Of a DNA stretch of 64,000 bases, positions 48,001 through 54,693 are shown one piece after another. The DNA lies in contig CAYQQQ010000002.1 of NCBI GenBank assembly GCA_964420125.1, positions 62,001-126,000 on the forward strand. Reading direction: 5' to 3'. Under the pieces are notes generated by a model. It worked only from the letters and a program-made list of their open reading frames with translations, was not told where the DNA came from and ran no database searches. The position numbers were made by a program, and so were the translations under genes. Source of the DNA: CAYQQQ01 sp964420125. Lineage in GTDB: Bacteria; Actinomycetota; Acidimicrobiia; Acidimicrobiales; Microtrichaceae. Position 1 is the first letter of the stretch, and every line of letters begins with the position of its first letter.

Positions 48001-48415
48001 TGCTCCAGTCGTTGGCCACACCCGGATCACGCAGTGGACCGTCGTTGACGCGGAATCGCGGGCTGCTGGGCTCATGGGTGCGCCAGAAGTCGATGTACAG
48101 CTCGGCCTTGTCCGCCCCCGAGAAGTTGTCGGGGATGTCGAAGGTGATCGTCTTGTCACACTCTTCTTCGGGTTCCAGGTAGAAGCTCGGTGGCCCCGAC
48201 TGGTGCAGCCCGCATCCGCCGTCGAACTGGGAGTGGGGAACCCAGTACTCCTTGTAGGTGACCTCACCGTCGGCCGCGACGACGGTCCCGTCCGCGCCTG
48301 CGGTGGGTGGCGGCAGCAGGACGAGCGACAGCGCGGACAGGCTCACGGCGAGCAGGGCAGCCACCGCGACGCGGCCGACCCGTGCGACGGAACCGGAACT
48401 CCTTGGACTCGCCAT
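37049..48415 (-). CDS. giant secreted multidomain protein (Ig/Fn3/DUF1349/PKD/LamG)
   Basis: A 3788-residue exported protein; the signal peptide core is VAVAALLAVSLSALSLVLL. Domains in order, with approximate residues: N-terminal beta region (55-455), Ig-like (458-538), DUF2341-like with WWDARWPYRLQ (545-650), Fn3 (925-1010), DUF1349-like with DDFNEGVLDPSVW (1020-1215), ConA-like with GLGLLMRWDGHYKW (1433-1645), chitobiase-type C-terminal domain (1652-1718), second DUF1349-like (1728-1925), two PKD-like (1940-2115), then LamG1-PKD-Ig-LamG2-PKD-Ig-LamG3-Ig-LamG4-Ig-LamG5 (2120-3788). Catalytic residues are not evident, and no anchoring motif ends the protein. The ATG at 48415 is the start that precedes the signal peptide directly. 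It is likely a carbohydrate-binding matrix or adhesion protein, coupled to a methyltransferase. Confidence 0.85.
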   Translation of the reverse strand: MASPRSSGSVARVGRVAVAALLAVSLSALSLVLLPPPTAGADGTVVAADGEVTYKEYWVPHSQFDGGCGLHQSGPPSFYLEPEEECDKTITFDIPDNFSGADKAELYIDFWRTHEPSSPRFRVNDGPLRDPGVANDWSRSPYVVEIPLAELRQGSNSITFAVTEGLYHVHDVAVRIYHDGTHPLLPGPGSDVTPPTGSLTSVVADNGTFDPSTGGALQVDGDQLTFTADAAGGDVAFVEFHAYYDGYDMDVDGETLDWQALNRNNWNPGGTAAKASGGTINHPGTDTTAPYSATWDLAHVPNQEDVKFKARVVDNSGNVREAAGGVSAPFDLQRSVSVEAYRVADFEDAALYHGGTDPLSVSREIELPDMTGVTSVLLVGQYWNNPYIRLNGNSRFKAFEQGQDWWTLSVREVPLGQVGEGVNLVNYEYNESEIFFGQFIERPGPMVVLRRNPAAVAPPVISSQPLGVTTPERSAATFSVGATGTGLHYRWQRDGVDIPGATSASYTTPAVFGADDGSEYRVVVSNGAGSVTSQQAELTVVGTPGWWDARWPYRLQVEINSADVARTDMVEEIPVNLSNHVARFGDSGVVDLLTLRVVEVDQAGSVIDDDVAWQFDRGAGFNSQTNVNGFVTVLMEGTTPANSARRYHVYFGLTGQSRPAYSQISPLVALTDNVVDEGQESYRVATQSGTYYFHKKGGGLSSLVDSDGRDWLSYAPTGGSDGAFRGVPNAVYPEGAFHPGYPNGTSSIANQGPLKVTVNHKTVDNKWKATWDFYPTYTQVSVTSTDHNYWFQYEGTPGGTLSPTSDYVVRSNGVQSLLSQSWTGDLPGEEWAYFADGTLNRSFFMAGHEDDNIVDSYTTQYQNGSAMTVFGLGRNGLVPSLHGSSKRFSFGLTDSRDYATTSAEIRAAYRDLVVATGIPEKISGPVTPLAPSGVIAAAGDEKATVSWTPPYDGGSPVTGYTVVAEPGGATVPVAASTTTVDVPGLMNGQPYTFTVVAANALGSGPASAPSNTVYPTPARSVVSDDFNEGVLDPSVWTFEDPVGDASLEMDGTHAVIDVPTGGSHDLWTNANLAPRMLQTVRDEDFAIEAKWNTAVTTPYQMQGLVIQENPQKLLRIDFLHGNPAWMGGPQRVFAASYVNGVATNVFNSPIYASGQYLRVIRTGDQFQVLWSAEGTTWQSAGTFSFPMSVTSVGAFVANHDVEDPASSPPTTGALDYFFNLDDPIVPEDAVADGVAPVSSPPDVSPSETAVVVEWTTDELAHGRVQYGETSGYELGTTAAGPLSYRHRIVVPGLDASQDYELRVRARDVAGNEADPIDLSVTTLEEGAGATEIELFQGDEQDAWTNGNPQRWFNVLGNVSDPDGVAELSYRVNGAEDWRPLTVGADDRRLVSDGDFNADIPNSDLSVGANQVDFRVVDELGTVTLKSLSLTAHPRQIWPTTYDVTWAGVSDIADVAQPVDGAWELTPQGLRTSEPGYDRLVAIGDMEWTDYEVTVPVTLHSVDYSGYDAPSYGPGLGLLMRWDGHYKWDDRQPNWGFEPLGSIGWYRWDPDGTERLSLTNGAGNTAVSDSSGFRVQPGNTYWYKMRVETVDGSIRYTLSVWKDGQSPSTGRTLTYDAPPDSMQRGSALLVAHHVDATFGDVSVRPINAAATPVISPGGGNFGAPVEVSISSPVAGAAVHYTLDGTEPTSESPIYTGPFDLTATAEVRAVAVTAEDVSSTATKAFSISSAGITSDDFHDGAVDTSLWTAIRPRGSQQVWTDGTNARMSVPSGSPSDLWTGALSAPRLVQAAADTDFEIETKIDVLPASAIQFEGLVVQQSASTFIRADVYSTGSSLRLFAGSVSGGTGTARLNVGIQPTGSSVWLRLSRVGDTWTLRWSPDGSVWNQAGQFTYGMQVTAVGLHSASTATPASATQQFTGSFDYFFDTSAPIAAEDGGPTPDVAPVVDAGADQAVTLPDGATLDGTVTDELPAPSVTWSQLAGPASAQIADPGAEDTTTTFPVPGTYHFQLSATDGVSTSQDTVKVEVTPNPSAPVVRAGTDKQAITGEEVWLGGSASDDGLPDPLQTTWTKVSGPGTAMFDDPGSVATNVTVDQPGIYVLRLAGDDGESQSIDNVTLTAVDDRVQGALVLYDFQEGAGEVVHDLSEVGSPADLSVVASETDDYRWVTGGGLDLEEPTRIVSDGPIAKVNDAVAASGEVTVEAWVRPSNTTQFGPARIATISTGPTARDVTLGQGESSVSTGSQYTARLRTTTTNTNGTPGLATASGEVSLSMQHVVFTRDAVGTTKIYVDGNLAATGASLGDLSNWDPTFGLSLGNEPDGSRPWLGELHLVAIYDQALSAAEVATNLDHGPTLLPGSNSRPSVDAGVDQIVRLPDPVPLQGAVADDGRPIPPGAVTSQWSVVSGVGPVTFDDPTSPTTDVTFTTVGTYVLRLAATDGAKYTEDTVSIEVRPAPVAPGIIVAPQPVSLTIGQRGTFSVIASGTYLEFQWLKDGVEIPGATQATYSPPPAVLADDATTYSVRVSNELDVITTEPVSLTVRGGGRVLDGSIAFYQLDEGEGTQVRDTAGYSDPLDLVVEEPGDVTWVPGGLRLNASTAVSSPGAASKIIQQAKATGAVTVEAWVKPANVSQWTGRMVALSSNANVRNIELMQSAGTYSGRLRTSTNGGHLASVSGATTGLQHVVLTRTAAGEARVYLNGTGQSPVTFSGSLTNWDEALRLTLGNVTDGTRSWLGELHLVAFYNRALDAGEVEQNYLVGAAPSSSNNTAPIVSAGADGAVQIPGAVSLAGSVSDDGLPEVPGTVTVGWSKASGPGAVTFADPLSVSTTATFGAPGTYVLRLSASDGASSSSDDVTVEVAPAPVPPSIVTPPTNRTVVEHQPAVFTVVAQGTAPLSYQWRRDGSDLVGATSSTLTLAETSLDDDGAVFDVVVTNPVGSMTSTPAVLTVQATPPRSNEGVVAFFDFEEGTGSTVHDTSGAGAPVDLTVANPAATSWTASGLTINQSTSLVSTGAGRVNAAVAASGELTIEAWVEAANTTQDGPSRLVSLAPDPFSRNAELTQSQNKWTARMRTTSDATNSLSTQAGTATTALHHVVMTRAAGGSYVIYVDGVQRASGTASGNTSTWVSSAPLTLANVATGNRPWLGTLHMVAIYSRALSAAEVGQNRSAGQHATMDALPPSITADPVSATAIEGQTATFGVSAGGSAPLTYQWRRDGVDIPGATGASYTIEAVQIGDDGASFDVVVTNGEGSATSAAAVLTVVEAGARVAEGLVALYPFSEGAGATVADVSGAGQAVDLTITQPGNVTWTGTGLRIDAPTSLVASSGTSRINNAVAATGAVTVEAWVQPANTTQGGPARIVSIAPDPYSRNIELTQSGTRWTARVRTTTNSSHSFDTPAGTASSALQHVVLVRDPGGTYRVYVDGVQVATGVAGGALSNWASTAPLTVGNVATGDRPWLGELQLVAVYSRALSAEDVLQNFGAGPNGVVEEVPPGIASHPQSAAVTSGQTAAFGVIATGTAPLSYQWRRNGVDIPGATSALYVTEPVSESDDGAVFDVVVTNAQGSVTSSTAVLSVAVPGARVVDGIQILYEFNEGSGSSVADSSGAGAPAGLAMTGATTWVPGGVSVDGASMLTSAAGGEKVRAAVGTTGEFTVETWVSPSTASQWGGRLFSIAPDPWSRNVDLFQNGTVYEGRVRTSTSASSSTVSPAGVAAAGLQHVVYTRSADGTTRLYVDGILRDTRTGSGVLTTWTTGLPLVLGNVSSGGRGWSGTFHLFAMYDRALEEPEILQNLAAGP

Positions 48416-48483
48416 CCGCCAACGTGCCTTTCGTGCGCCGATCCCCAACTCGCAACTACGTCCACCGGTCAGCCCAGCTCGTG

Positions 48484-48489
48484 ATTGTA
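48484..48489 (-). promoter_or_regulatory. -10 box of the giant-protein operon
   Basis: TACAAT on the minus strand is a near-consensus -10, about 68 bp upstream of the ATG at 48415. No TTGACA-like -35 lies 16-18 bp upstream (GGTTCC is present). The divergent gap 48416-48890 otherwise shows no gene and no recognised element. Confidence 0.5.
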
Positions 48490-48890
48490 CCCAGGACGGG
48501 GAGAGGGGAACCAGCCGCCTGGACACGCCACAACCCGCGCTGACCGCAGGGACGCGCGCCCGGCGCGCCAGGGCGAGCAGGACCGGTTGCGACAGAGAAC
48601 TTGTACCGCGATGTGCGGATCAGGTGAAGATGGGAGACTTACCCAGGCTCTGTGGACCGTGAGACCATTGCGGACCGAACGGAGAGCCGGTACACAGGGC
48701 TGGTGCCACGACCTCCCCGCGCCACGACCGGGGCCTCGAGACGAGCATGTTCGACGCCCTCACGGCTCAGATCAGGGGGAACCCGAAGTCCCAGGGGGCT
48801 GGAGGTCGGGTAGCCCGACGACTAGAACGAGACGCTGGTGTCGGGCCTCCCCCACCGGCAACGACCGTGCCCTCTGAGAGGAAGCCACCA

Positions 48891-49688
48891 TTGGACATCA
48901 CCACCCTCCTCACGATCTGCCGCAAGCGCTGGCGGCTGGTGACCCCGATCCTGCTGCTCACGATCCTCGTCGCCTGGTTCGTGTCGACGAACGCGACGCC
49001 CACCTACGAAGCACAGGCATCCGTCCTGGTGCTGGGACCGTCGGTGAACGGCTCCAACCCCTTCGGTGAGTTGAACAACGCCATCACCAGCACTGCGGTT
49101 GCCATCCAGAGGAGCGCCTCCGGCGAGGCGACCCGGGAGAAGCTCCGCGAGCTCGGCCTCTCCACCGACTACGAGATCTCCCCCACCGGTCGCGGCCAGG
49201 ATCCCATCCTCGACATCTCGGTTCGCGCGTCCGACGAGAAGACGGCGCTGGAAACCATCCAAGCGGTTCTCGGCATGATCCGCGACGACCTCGCCTCCCG
49301 CCAGAAGCAGCTGGCCGTCGCCGACGAGAACCTCATCACGACCCAGGTGCTCGCCTCCGACTCCGAGGCGGAGGTGAAGTCGGGCTCCGCCACCCGAAGT
49401 GCGATCTTCATCCTGGTTCTCGGCACCGCGCTCGCTGCATCGGCCGCCGTCGCGCTCGACCACCTCCAGGACCAGCTGCCGGACGTCGGCTCGACCGGCG
49501 CCGAGGTCGACAGCGACACCGGCGACACGCCGAACCGGCGCCTCGCGGATCGCCTGCGATCCACGGGACCGGCCTTCTGGCTGCCCCCGACCCGGATCGC
49601 CCAGGGGACGGAACAGGGCAGCGACCGTCCTGCGAACGACCCCGATGAGCGTCGAGGCGCCGAGGACCACATCCGGTGGCCCGCCTGA
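48891..49688 (+). CDS. Wzz-like polysaccharide co-polymerase
   Basis: The 265-residue membrane protein has LTICRKRWRLVTPILLLTIL (first helix, about 6-29), a periplasmic domain with YEAQASVLVLGPSVNGSNPF and a helical region, and a second helix near residues 165-185 (AIFILVLGTALAASAAVALD), then a cytoplasmic Asp/Pro-rich tail. This is the Wzz/chain-length-determinant topology that sets EPS polymer length. No C-terminal tyrosine kinase is fused or adjacent. TTG 48891 is chosen because AGGAAG precedes it and relatives start right before helix 1; the ATG at 48747 would add 48 low-complexity residues. It opens the plus-strand EPS operon. Confidence 0.8.
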   Translation: MDITTLLTICRKRWRLVTPILLLTILVAWFVSTNATPTYEAQASVLVLGPSVNGSNPFGELNNAITSTAVAIQRSASGEATREKLRELGLSTDYEISPTGRGQDPILDISVRASDEKTALETIQAVLGMIRDDLASRQKQLAVADENLITTQVLASDSEAEVKSGSATRSAIFILVLGTALAASAAVALDHLQDQLPDVGSTGAEVDSDTGDTPNRRLADRLRSTGPAFWLPPTRIAQGTEQGSDRPANDPDERRGAEDHIRWPA

Positions 49689-51172
49689 ACCACCTCCGCT
49701 CCCACCCGAGAGCAGCCCAGGTCTACCTCGTCCTGGTCTCGCTCGTCGGTGCGCTCGGGGTGCTGGCCCTGGTGAGCGGGAGCACGATCCTGTCCGCCGC
49801 CGCCGTGCTCGCCGTCGGCGCGGCTGCACTGATCAGCACTCGAGGTCTGGTGCTGCCCGGTACCGCGATCGCCCTCGGCGTTGCGCTGGTGCTCGCCGTC
49901 CCGTCGCGATTCGTCCTCGCTCCGATCTCGCTGCCGCTCAGCTTGGTGTTGGGTCTGGCGATGCTGGCGCTGTGGCTCGTGCAGCGCCTCGTGTCCGACC
50001 GGGCGCTGGCCCGCACGGACCTGCTCGTGTTCGCACTGGTCGCCGCAGCGATGCTCAGCCAGGCGGTCGGCCTCCTTCGGGTCCTCGGTGACGTCGAGGA
50101 GGCGGCCGCCAACCGACGATTGGTGGAGCTCCTGGCGCTCTGCGGGGTGTGCCTCTTCACCGCCGACTCGCTCCACGACCGAGCAGCCGTGGAACGCGTC
50201 GTCCTCGGCGTGATCGCCGGGTGCGGGATCGCGGCATTCATCGGCTTGCTGCAGTGGTCCACGGGAGCCGACGTGACCACGTCGTTGGCGCTTCCGGGGC
50301 TGACACGCAACCCAGCTGCTGACGAGGCGCTCTCTCAGATCTACCTGCGGATGGACATGGCCCGCATCACCGGTACGACGTTGCACCCCATCGAGCTCGG
50401 TGTGCTCCTGGCAGCAGCGTTGCCGTTGTCCCTTCACGCACTTCGCTGGTCCCGATCCTTGTTCGGCCAGGCTGTGTCCCTCCTCACGCTCTGCATGTCG
50501 TTGCTGGCGATCCCGTTGACCTTGTCCAGGGCAGCGGTGTTGGGTGTCGTCGTGGCACTGGTGGCGCTCATGCCGTGGCTCGCATGGAAGCACCGACTGG
50601 CGATCCTCGGCAGCTTGCTCGCGGTGTTCCTCGTGGTGGCGGCGGTGGTGCCGAACACCGTGTCGGTGATGGCCGAGATCATCACGGACCCGAGCGCCGA
50701 CCAGGGTTCGATCGCTTCCAGGCAGTCCGACTACGAGGCGGTCGAGGAGTACTTCGCCGAGCGACCGCTCACCGGTCGGGGATACGGCTCGTTCGCCCCC
50801 ACGGAGTACTTCTGGCTCGACAACCAGTACCTGCGAACACTTGTGGAGAGCGGGGTCCTGGGCCTCACGGCGTTGCTGTCGATGTACTTGGGGGCGCTCG
50901 CGTTCGCGTCCAGCTCCGCTGGGCGGTTCCACGACTCCCGATCACGCAGCCTCAGCCGGAGCCTCTTCGCGTCCCTGGCCGTGTGCGTCGTTGCCGCCGG
51001 GACCTTCGATGGGCTCTCCTTCCCGAGCTTCGCCGTGATCTCGTTCCTCCTCGTGGGGTGCATCGGTGCCGTCGACCGTCTCGCTCGAGAGGAACCCCGG
51101 ATCCTCATCCGTGTCAAGGATCCCGGACGACCATCAGCACGGAGCGTCGGACCGGTGACCGCATGGGACTGA
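49676..51172 (+). CDS. O-antigen polymerase/ligase family (Wzy/WaaL-like)
   Basis: The 498-residue protein has about twelve helices and a large loop with ERPLTGRGYGSFAPTEYFW (about 361-379) followed by DNQYLRTLVESGVLGL. That is the PF04932 signature region found in O-antigen ligases and Wzy polymerases. Given its place between Wzz and Wzx genes, a Wzy polymerase is more likely than a ligase. The GTG start overlaps the Wzz-like gene by 13 bp. Confidence 0.85.
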   Translation: MARLNHLRSHPRAAQVYLVLVSLVGALGVLALVSGSTILSAAAVLAVGAAALISTRGLVLPGTAIALGVALVLAVPSRFVLAPISLPLSLVLGLAMLALWLVQRLVSDRALARTDLLVFALVAAAMLSQAVGLLRVLGDVEEAAANRRLVELLALCGVCLFTADSLHDRAAVERVVLGVIAGCGIAAFIGLLQWSTGADVTTSLALPGLTRNPAADEALSQIYLRMDMARITGTTLHPIELGVLLAAALPLSLHALRWSRSLFGQAVSLLTLCMSLLAIPLTLSRAAVLGVVVALVALMPWLAWKHRLAILGSLLAVFLVVAAVVPNTVSVMAEIITDPSADQGSIASRQSDYEAVEEYFAERPLTGRGYGSFAPTEYFWLDNQYLRTLVESGVLGLTALLSMYLGALAFASSSAGRFHDSRSRSLSRSLFASLAVCVVAAGTFDGLSFPSFAVISFLLVGCIGAVDRLAREEPRILIRVKDPGRPSARSVGPVTAWD

Positions 51173-52176
51173 CCGCCGTCCTCGTGTCCTTCAACTCGCG
51201 CGACCTGCTGTGCAGGGCCGTGCGGAGCTGCCTCGGCAGCACCACACCGATGAGGATCGTCGTCGTGGACAACGGCTCCACCGACGGCAGCGCCGACGCG
51301 GTGGAATCGATGTCCGAGTCGGTCCAGGTGATCCGTGCAGAGGAGAACCTCGGCTTCGCCGCCGCGACGAACCTGGGCGCCGCTGCAGCACCTCTGGATG
51401 ACGACATACTCCTCGTCAACCCTGACGCGGTGCTCGATCCCGACGCCGTGGAGCACCTGAGCACCGCAGCAGCAGCGGAACCGTGGCGCGGGATCTACGG
51501 TGCACTCGTCCTGTTGGAGGACGGGTCGGTCGACCCAGGCTACGCCAAGCAGCTCCCGACCCTTCGCAGCCTCTTCTGCTTCGCGACGGGTCTGTCATCG
51601 CTCGGTCGGGGTTCACGTCTGCTGGACCCCGAGTCGCTGATCCGACGAGTGCCCACGGGGACCACCTCGGTCGGGATGGTGTCCGGGTGCGTGGTGCTGA
51701 TCTCAGCGGAGGCGTGGCACGCCCTTCGGGGGTTCGACGAGCGCTACTTCCTCTACGCCGAGGACGCGGACTTGTCCAGCCGAGCGCGATCGGGGGGATT
51801 CTCGCCGTCGGTCGTGCCCATGGCGAGGGCCCACCACGTCTCGGGCGGCACCGCTGCGACGAGCGCCATCCGACAGCAGCTGATGCTGTGCGGGCGCGTC
51901 ACCTACCTCCGACATCACTGGCCACCCGGGCGTGCACGTGCCGGCGTCGTCCTCCTCACCCTGGGCGTCGGTCTCAGAGCGCTCGCCTCGGGTGCGTTGG
52001 CTCTGGCGAGGCGACAGGCGGTCGAGGGAAGGTGGGTGGAGTCCTTTCGACAACGCGACCGGTGGCGAGACGGGTATCTCGGTGCGGGCCCGCCGCCATG
52101 GCTGGCTGAGGCCGCCGAGTCTCGCCAGGATCGGGGTGGCATCGAGGTGGCCGCGACGAGGGGGGACCACGAGTGA
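51163..52176 (+). CDS. glycosyltransferase family 2
   Basis: The 337-residue GT-A enzyme has LTAVLVSFNSRDLLCRAV at the N-terminus, IVVVDNGSTDGS (nucleotide-binding, about 37-48), LLVNPDAVLDPDAV (DxD-equivalent NPD), and RGFDERYFLYAEDADLSSR (the ED catalytic region). This motif set is typical of rhamnosyl/WbbL-like GT2 enzymes. The ATG lies 10 bp inside the Wzy-like gene. A hydrophobic segment near residue 265-285 (VVLLTLGVGLRALASGALAL) suggests membrane association. Confidence 0.88.
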   Translation: MGLTAVLVSFNSRDLLCRAVRSCLGSTTPMRIVVVDNGSTDGSADAVESMSESVQVIRAEENLGFAAATNLGAAAAPLDDDILLVNPDAVLDPDAVEHLSTAAAAEPWRGIYGALVLLEDGSVDPGYAKQLPTLRSLFCFATGLSSLGRGSRLLDPESLIRRVPTGTTSVGMVSGCVVLISAEAWHALRGFDERYFLYAEDADLSSRARSGGFSPSVVPMARAHHVSGGTAATSAIRQQLMLCGRVTYLRHHWPPGRARAGVVLLTLGVGLRALASGALALARRQAVEGRWVESFRQRDRWRDGYLGAGPPPWLAEAAESRQDRGGIEVAATRGDHE

Positions 52177-53141
52177 GCGGCGACGCCCGTCCCGGCGTGT
52201 TCATCGCCTGGATCCACGAGAACTCCAGGAGCACGAGCTTCGCCCGTGCCCTCGGCATTCGCGCCGAGCTGATGCCGTGGGCGGTTCCTCGCCAGGCGAA
52301 ATGGACCACGATCCGAGGGTGGGTGCGCAGCAGTCGGGTCACCTGGACGCGCGTCCGGTCGTTGCCTCCCGGGGCGCTCGCGGTGATCATGATTCCGCCG
52401 ATCTGGGCCCCCATCGTCGCAGCCATGGCCCGCAGACGTGGTGTCCGGCTCGTGTTCGACATGCACTCCGGCGCACGCGATGGCACACGATGGGCGTGGA
52501 GCTGGCCGTTGCTGCAGTGGCTGATGCGTCGATCTGCGGACGCCGTGGTGGTGACCAACATGGAGATCCTCGACGGAGCCGACCTCGGTGGGTGCCGGCC
52601 GGTCGTGATCGTCGACCCGACGCTCGCCGCAGGGGTCGAGGCCGTAGTCCCCTCACGTCCCGAAGGGCAGCCCTATTGCGTGTTCCCCGCATCGGGGGAG
52701 GACGACGAGCCCATCGATGCCCTCGCAGCGGCGGCGGCGGAGATGGCGGGCGAGCTCAAGGTGGTGGTGACGGGCCGGCCTCCGGATCGCGTGAAGGGAT
52801 CTCACCTCGAGATCACCGGGTACCTGTCCACGGACGACTACGACTCGGTGCTCAACGGCGCGTGGTTCGTGCTGGCGCTCACCACTTCGCCAGCGACCAA
52901 CCAGCGGGCGGCGAGCGAGGCGGTCCAGCGGGGCACGCCCGTCGTCTGCTCCGACACCTCGATGCTCCGCTCGGTGTACGGAGAGGCTGCCGTCTACGCG
53001 CCGAACACACCCGAGGGGCTGACCGCAGCGATGCGCCAGATGATCAGCGAACGCGACGCGCGAGCGGCGCGCATCCCGGAGGTCGTCGAGGACCTTCGCC
53101 GGGACGCACGGCGCGGGGTCGAGACGATCAGGGATCTGTGA
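52173..53141 (+). CDS. glycosyltransferase, GT4-like
   Basis: A 322-residue GT-B-type enzyme. The N-terminal half has FDMHSGARDGTRW and DAVVVTNMEI. The C-terminal half has ELKVVVTGRPP, EITGYLSTDDYDSVLNGA and TTSPATNQRAASEAVQRGTP, followed by VVCSDTS, corresponding to the nucleotide-sugar pocket of GT4 (E-x7-E region, with E919-like Glu replaced by SEA). The start is a GTG overlapping the previous TGA (GTGA). The donor sugar is unknown. Confidence 0.75.
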   Translation: MSGDARPGVFIAWIHENSRSTSFARALGIRAELMPWAVPRQAKWTTIRGWVRSSRVTWTRVRSLPPGALAVIMIPPIWAPIVAAMARRRGVRLVFDMHSGARDGTRWAWSWPLLQWLMRRSADAVVVTNMEILDGADLGGCRPVVIVDPTLAAGVEAVVPSRPEGQPYCVFPASGEDDEPIDALAAAAAEMAGELKVVVTGRPPDRVKGSHLEITGYLSTDDYDSVLNGAWFVLALTTSPATNQRAASEAVQRGTPVVCSDTSMLRSVYGEAAVYAPNTPEGLTAAMRQMISERDARAARIPEVVEDLRRDARRGVETIRDL

Positions 53142-53142
53142 G

Positions 53143-54693
53143 GTGAGCACTTCCGAGGAGCGCGACCACGATCGAGACCAGCTCCGCGGCAACGTCGCCG
53201 CCGGAGTCCGCTGGACGACCGTGTCGCTGTTCGGCGTCCAAGGTGCTCGAATCGTCTTCAGCCTCGTCCTCGCGTCGCTGCTCGGCCCCACGAACTTCGG
53301 GATCGTGGGGCAGGCGACCATCTACATCGCGCTGACCAGCATCTTCCTCGACCTCGGCTTCGGGGTCACCATCATCCAGCGCGAGCGCCTGACCAAGGAG
53401 GACATCGGCACCGTCTCCTGGTTGAACGCCGCGACGGCGGTCGCCGTGTCGGCGTCGACCATCGCCCTGGCTCCCGCCATCGCCCAGTTCTTCGGGACGC
53501 CCGAGCTGACCGCAGTCCTGCGAGTCCTCGCCCTGACCGTCCTGTTGAAGGGGCTCACCGTCATCCCGCGCGCCCTCCTCACCCGTCAGATGCGGTTCCA
53601 GGCCCTCTCGATCGTCGAGGTGTCTGCGACCATCGCAGGTGGCGTGGCGGGCATCGCATCCGCGTATCGCGGAGCCGGTTACTGGGCGTTGGTGATACAG
53701 ACCGTGGTCACGGATCTGCTCTACGTGATCGGCGTCCGGGCTGTCGAGCGTGGGGGCAGCTGGCGGTTCTCGAGAAGGGCCGTGCGCGAGCTCGGAACGT
53801 ACTCCGCGACGGTGATGGGCTCACAACTGCTCTGGTACGCGAAGGACAACTCCGACAACCTCCTCATCGCCAAGTACCTCGGTCCCTCGGCGCTGGCCAA
53901 CTACTCGATCGGATACCGGGTGATGATGGTGCCGATCCAGACGTTCTCGCAGGTCGTGGTCCGTGTGATGCTGCCGACGTTCGCTCGGCTCCGTCGCGCC
54001 CCGGACGAGTTGGCTGGCTACTTCCTGAAGGCGACCCAGGCGATCTCGATGATGACGTTTCCGCTGATGGCCGGAGTCGTGCTCGCGACCCCGATGGGCA
54101 TCCCCTGGCTGATCGGGGAGGAGTGGGAGCCATCGGTGGTCCCGATGCAGCTGCTCGCCGTGACTGCGGCGCACCAGTCCGTGCTCTCACTTGGCGGGCC
54201 TGCGTTGATGGCCACCGGTCGGGCTGCCTGGCTGCTCCGGTTCAGCCTCTTCAGCACGGTGGTGTCCGTCGGAGCGTTCATCATCGGTCTGCGATGGGGC
54301 ATCAACGGTGTGGCCGGAGCATTCACCCTCGCCGGTCTGGCCCTCGCGCCGATCTTCGTGACCATCCTGTCGAAGATCATGCCGATCACCTTCGCCCGCT
54401 GGCTGCGGGCGATCCTCCCTGCGCTGACGGGCTGCCTCACCATGTCGGTCGCCTTCCTCGGATTGCGGGAGCTGCTCGTGCCCCTCGTCGCCACTCCCGC
54501 AGTGCTCGGCGGGTGCATCGCCTTCGCGGCGACGACCTACGCAGCAACGATCTGGTTCGGGTTCCCGAGCCAGAGGGCCGACACGGTGGGCATGCTCCTG
54601 ACCGTCCTGCGCGACCGAACCCGTCGGGAATCGGACCCCCCGGACGCAACTCCCGCCGAACCCCCGAGCACCCCCGAGGTATCCCCGAGATGA
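53143..54693 (+). CDS. Wzx-type flippase (MOP superfamily)
   Basis: The 516-residue protein has about 12-14 helices, with GVRWTTVSLFGVQGARIVFS at the N-terminus, LGPTNFGIVGQATIY, and LGTYSATVMGSQLLWYAKDN (about 215-234). This is the pattern of lipopolysaccharide/exopolysaccharide flippases (PF13440-like), which carry undecaprenyl-linked repeat units across the membrane. The GTG start is 1 bp after the preceding stop. The C-terminal ~35 residues are Pro/Asp/Glu-rich and hydrophilic. Confidence 0.9.
   Translation: MSTSEERDHDRDQLRGNVAAGVRWTTVSLFGVQGARIVFSLVLASLLGPTNFGIVGQATIYIALTSIFLDLGFGVTIIQRERLTKEDIGTVSWLNAATAVAVSASTIALAPAIAQFFGTPELTAVLRVLALTVLLKGLTVIPRALLTRQMRFQALSIVEVSATIAGGVAGIASAYRGAGYWALVIQTVVTDLLYVIGVRAVERGGSWRFSRRAVRELGTYSATVMGSQLLWYAKDNSDNLLIAKYLGPSALANYSIGYRVMMVPIQTFSQVVVRVMLPTFARLRRAPDELAGYFLKATQAISMMTFPLMAGVVLATPMGIPWLIGEEWEPSVVPMQLLAVTAAHQSVLSLGGPALMATGRAAWLLRFSLFSTVVSVGAFIIGLRWGINGVAGAFTLAGLALAPIFVTILSKIMPITFARWLRAILPALTGCLTMSVAFLGLRELLVPLVATPAVLGGCIAFAATTYAATIWFGFPSQRADTVGMLLTVLRDRTRRESDPPDATPAEPPSTPEVSPR

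Noticed and set aside
46055..48484. 809-codon plus-strand frame opposite the giant gene.
   Set aside because: Shadow of high-GC third codon positions in the giant gene.
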